Below are positions 63,925 to 64,000 of a stretch of 64,000 nucleotides of DNA, piece after piece. Position numbers and translations under genes: made by a program. Position 1 is the stretch's first letter; the number at the start of each line of letters is the position of its first letter. Below the pieces are notes generated by a model. The model did not search any database. It was not told where the DNA came from and saw only the letters and a program-made list of their open reading frames with translations. The stretch comes from Prorocentrum cordatum (Eukaryota; Sar; Dinophyceae; Prorocentrales; Prorocentraceae), in the NCBI GenBank assembly GCA_963575745.1, contig CAUYUJ010017894.1:1-64000 (forward strand), read 5' to 3'.

Positions 63925-64000
63925 GAGCCCCCCCTCCCTCCTCCCTCCTCCCTCCTCCCTCCTCCTCCTCCTCCTCCTCCTCCTCATCCTCTTCTTCTTA
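63925..64000. repeat. CTC trinucleotide tract running off the right edge
   Basis: CTCCCTCCTCC words, then CTC repeats to the end of the window. Confidence 0.9.

Overview
The window is nuclear DNA of a dinoflagellate, probably a GC-rich species; I cannot name it. The deciding evidence is the dinoflagellate trans-spliced leader (DinoSL) sitting in genomic DNA: an exact copy at 6196-6217 (minus), a 21-of-22 copy at 23947-23967 (plus) followed by a second truncated copy, and two degenerate copies at 53079-53100 and 56475-56496 (minus). The rest fits: very repeat-rich DNA, stretches of degenerate GC-rich satellite, trinucleotide tracts, and decayed retroelements of the tyrosine-recombinase (DIRS/PAT/Ngaro-like) and Ty1/copia-like classes.

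Layout. 1-3778 (minus): a retroelement gag-like gene with a C-terminal CCCH zinc finger, then one in-frame TGA, then a pol frame that stays open to the window edge and reaches the N-terminal motif of a reverse transcriptase. 3779-6217 (minus): a tyrosine-recombinase gene with an exact DinoSL about 110 bp upstream of its ATG. 6220-7200: satellite and CAT/CAG microsatellite. 7295-13567 (minus): a decayed DIRS/PAT-like element (Cys/Pro-rich and gag-like region, RT, RNase H, tyrosine recombinase, methyltransferase-like domain) with split direct repeats in the order A1-ORFs-B1-A2-B2. 13.57-23.9 kb: non-coding mosaic of GGAATCC-type repeats, CTTGGGG-type satellite (orientation flips near 21.6 kb), a 73-bp satellite, 44-bp tandem arrays and a recurring hairpin cassette. 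23.95-25.67 kb (plus): an SL-tagged gene region with a KH-like protein whose reading frame carries copies of a 27-bp GC-rich repeat. 25.8-27.2 kb: microsatellites. 27,265-48,592 (minus): one giant gene, about 7,100 codons, for a mucin-like Ser/Thr-rich protein with 21 six-cysteine repeats; its frame is broken at a few places that look like sequence or assembly errors. 49-50.5 kb: low-complexity DNA. 50.5-53.1 kb (minus): a decayed Ty1/copia-like gag region with a degenerate DinoSL upstream. 53.1-61.2 kb: satellite, a 100-N gap, a long stem-loop, simple repeats and AT-rich DNA. 61,262-63,088 (minus): an unrecognised 608-residue ORF containing a perfect 33-bp palindrome.

Nothing here looks like an operon or pathway. 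The biology is retroelement activity, reinsertion of processed SL-bearing mRNA, and tandem amplification of a surface-type protein gene. No tRNA, rRNA, SL RNA gene or CRISPR array was seen. Assignments rest on motif recognition by eye, without database searches.
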